Shown: piece by piece, positions 62,601-64,000 of the stretch
Layout: the number at the start of each line of letters is the position of its first letter
Numbering within the stretch: the stretch's first letter is position 1
Assembly: GCA_036872755.1 (NCBI GenBank)
Contig: JAVHNS010000010.1
Coordinates: 930,001 to 994,000 of the forward strand
Direction: 5' to 3'
Length of the DNA: 64,000 nt
Origin: Orbilia blumenaviensis
Taxonomy: Eukaryota > Ascomycota > Orbiliomycetes > Orbiliales > Orbiliaceae
The notes under the pieces: model-generated
Databases searched by the model: none
What the model was told of the DNA's origin: nothing
Seen by the model: only the letters and a program-made list of their open reading frames with translations
Made by a program: the position numbers and the translations under genes

Positions 62601-64000
62601 GTTTACTCTTTGAATTAGTTATAGAACTGCTCAACTGGGTAGCAGGTGGTAGGTGCACTTTTGAACTCGCAGAGAGAGCTAGGAACTTAGACTGTTGGCC
62701 GATCTTAAGGCCCGTCTTTTTTCTTTCCATAGTGCACGTGTGCGTATTTGCGTGTATATGAAGATACCTCCGGAATTGATAATCAGTAATATTTAGAATC
62801 CAATGCTATTCCATATAGATCCATAGGGTAGAGTAGGTAGGTACCAGTAGCCACTTCTAATCTACAATACATGCCTCAGCTTAGGGCTGGATGATAAATG
62901 CAACAAGTCACATCTATTGTTCAAATGCTAAAGTTTCAACCGAAACCCCCAGAACGACCGACATCGGCCATGATGCGTCTCTGAAGCTTCCACTTATGTC
63001 CACTCATATGATCTTCACTTCATCCAAAACATGCCTATTTAAGTGAGTATTCAGCCAGCCAGAACTTCCCTCTTTCTCCCTTTTCACTGTCCCTACAAGT
63101 AGGTTACTTCAACTCTTCCCTTCTCCATTCTCTACATTTACTCACCAGACTCCACGCATGTTGCAGCTGCACAGGCTGCGGGCAAACCAACGCTTACTGT
63201 TTACTTATGTAGCTAGGTAGCTATAGGCTTTTATGTCTATGACCTATATACCGGCTCACTTTCTACAAAGTACAAAGAGGATAACATGACGATGAATAAA
63301 ACCTACATCAATTTCCACTCCATCATCCCAGCCGATTTATAAATCCATATACTGCCTACGTCCGCGAGTGGTAGTGGAACGATGCGACCAGCTAGCTAGC
63401 TCCCCTTTAACCGATAGCACGCGCCTCAAAGCATTGATAGAGGCCCTATATCTATGAAAATACTTAAACAAGCTTCATTGCCCAAATGCACCAGTTGCGA
63501 GTGTGAATGACGCGCACCTATCCTGTCAAATTTCGTATGGATTTGCACCCTGTACAATATTCATAGAAAATGGACATAGACACAAACACATGCCCTATAA
63601 TCCTCAACTTTAACTTAGGTTCACGACCCCATAGACACAGTGAGAAGGCAGACAACGGCCATGTATGCGGCCCCCGGAAGTCCCCGCCTTATCGTGACGA
63701 TGGCCCAGCACCAGTTATACAATGTCACAATGTAAAACGGTTACTAATTGTTGAATTATATGGAGCAGATAACACGCCTTCACAATCCACCCTCAATGGC
63801 GGCAAACGATATTTATTTGATGGGCGACATCATATATATAAGAATGCTAGCTCTGATAAAATCGATATAAAATTGCGTCAGTCCAACCCTCAGAGATGGT
63901 CAGATCTTATCATATTTGAAACTGTCAACGTGGCAGGTAAGATCTCAAGACATGGCAGTAACAATATTCAATACGCCTGTTTGTTTCCATGCAATGCCAC
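59612..64000. other. Gene-free right end
   Basis: 4.4 kb without a supportable gene. The first 400 bp are the presumed promoter of the unknown gene, with an (AT)n tract at 59989-60002. The longest ATG-initiated ORF (61024-61437, 137 codons) has no recognised motif and only minor coding-like features. Sequence composition is close to neutral, with many stops in all frames. Confidence 0.5.

Noticed and set aside
1..64000. CRISPR arrays, bacterial operons, integrated phage
   Set aside because: Introns, long intergenic regions and eukaryotic gene families exclude a bacterial origin; no spacer-repeat arrays seen.

Overview
This is a eukaryotic nuclear window, almost certainly from a filamentous ascomycete (Pezizomycotina). 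Most genes carry one to four short introns, mostly 50-190 bp, with GTRNGT-like donors and CTAAC/CTGAC-like branch sites. Gene products include Set2, Ltv1, Lsg1, Faf1, Spo12, Snz/Pdx1, a NACHT NLR and F-box/LRR proteins. A nematode-trapping (Orbiliomycete-like) fungus would fit the secreted-protein and F-box content, but this is inference and no marker here proves it. I rebuilt exon structures by hand from splice signals and reading-frame continuity. Coordinates of multi-exon genes run from start codon to stop codon, with exons listed in the evidence.

Layout: (1) 1-7.7 kb is a housekeeping block with three ribosome-assembly genes side by side: the 5' part of LTV1 (minus, cut by the window edge, with an apparent 1.45-kb repeat-filled intron), LSG1 (plus) and FAF1 (minus). 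An acyl-CoA dehydrogenase (minus) follows. (2) 9-14.6 kb holds one large NLR gene (minus): a short Gly/Asn/Gln-rich amyloid-like N-terminal motif, a NACHT NTPase and a long WD40-like C-terminus. (3) 14.6-24.4 kb is sparse accessory sequence with a Cys/Thr-rich secreted protein, an F-box gene with an acidic tail and a 98-residue secreted protein. (4) 24.9-30.4 kb has two minus-strand membrane transporters, an Nhx1-type Na+(K+)/H+ exchanger and a sucrose/alpha-glucoside MFS (GPH/SUT) transporter. (5) 32-45 kb is a second accessory region: a Thr-rich secreted protein, four F-box/LRR paralogues with the same three-exon, phase 2/phase 0 architecture (three in tandem), and between them a 596-bp fold-back MITE with TA target duplication next to a second, older hairpin. 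(6) 46.4-59.6 kb is housekeeping again: SET2, a Spo12-family gene, PDX1/SNZ and a two-exon gene of unknown function. (7) 59.6-64 kb shows no convincing gene.

The most interesting parts are the NLR with its possible amyloid signalling motif, the expanding F-box family beside a palindromic MITE, and the LTV1-LSG1-FAF1 clustering of ribosome-assembly genes.
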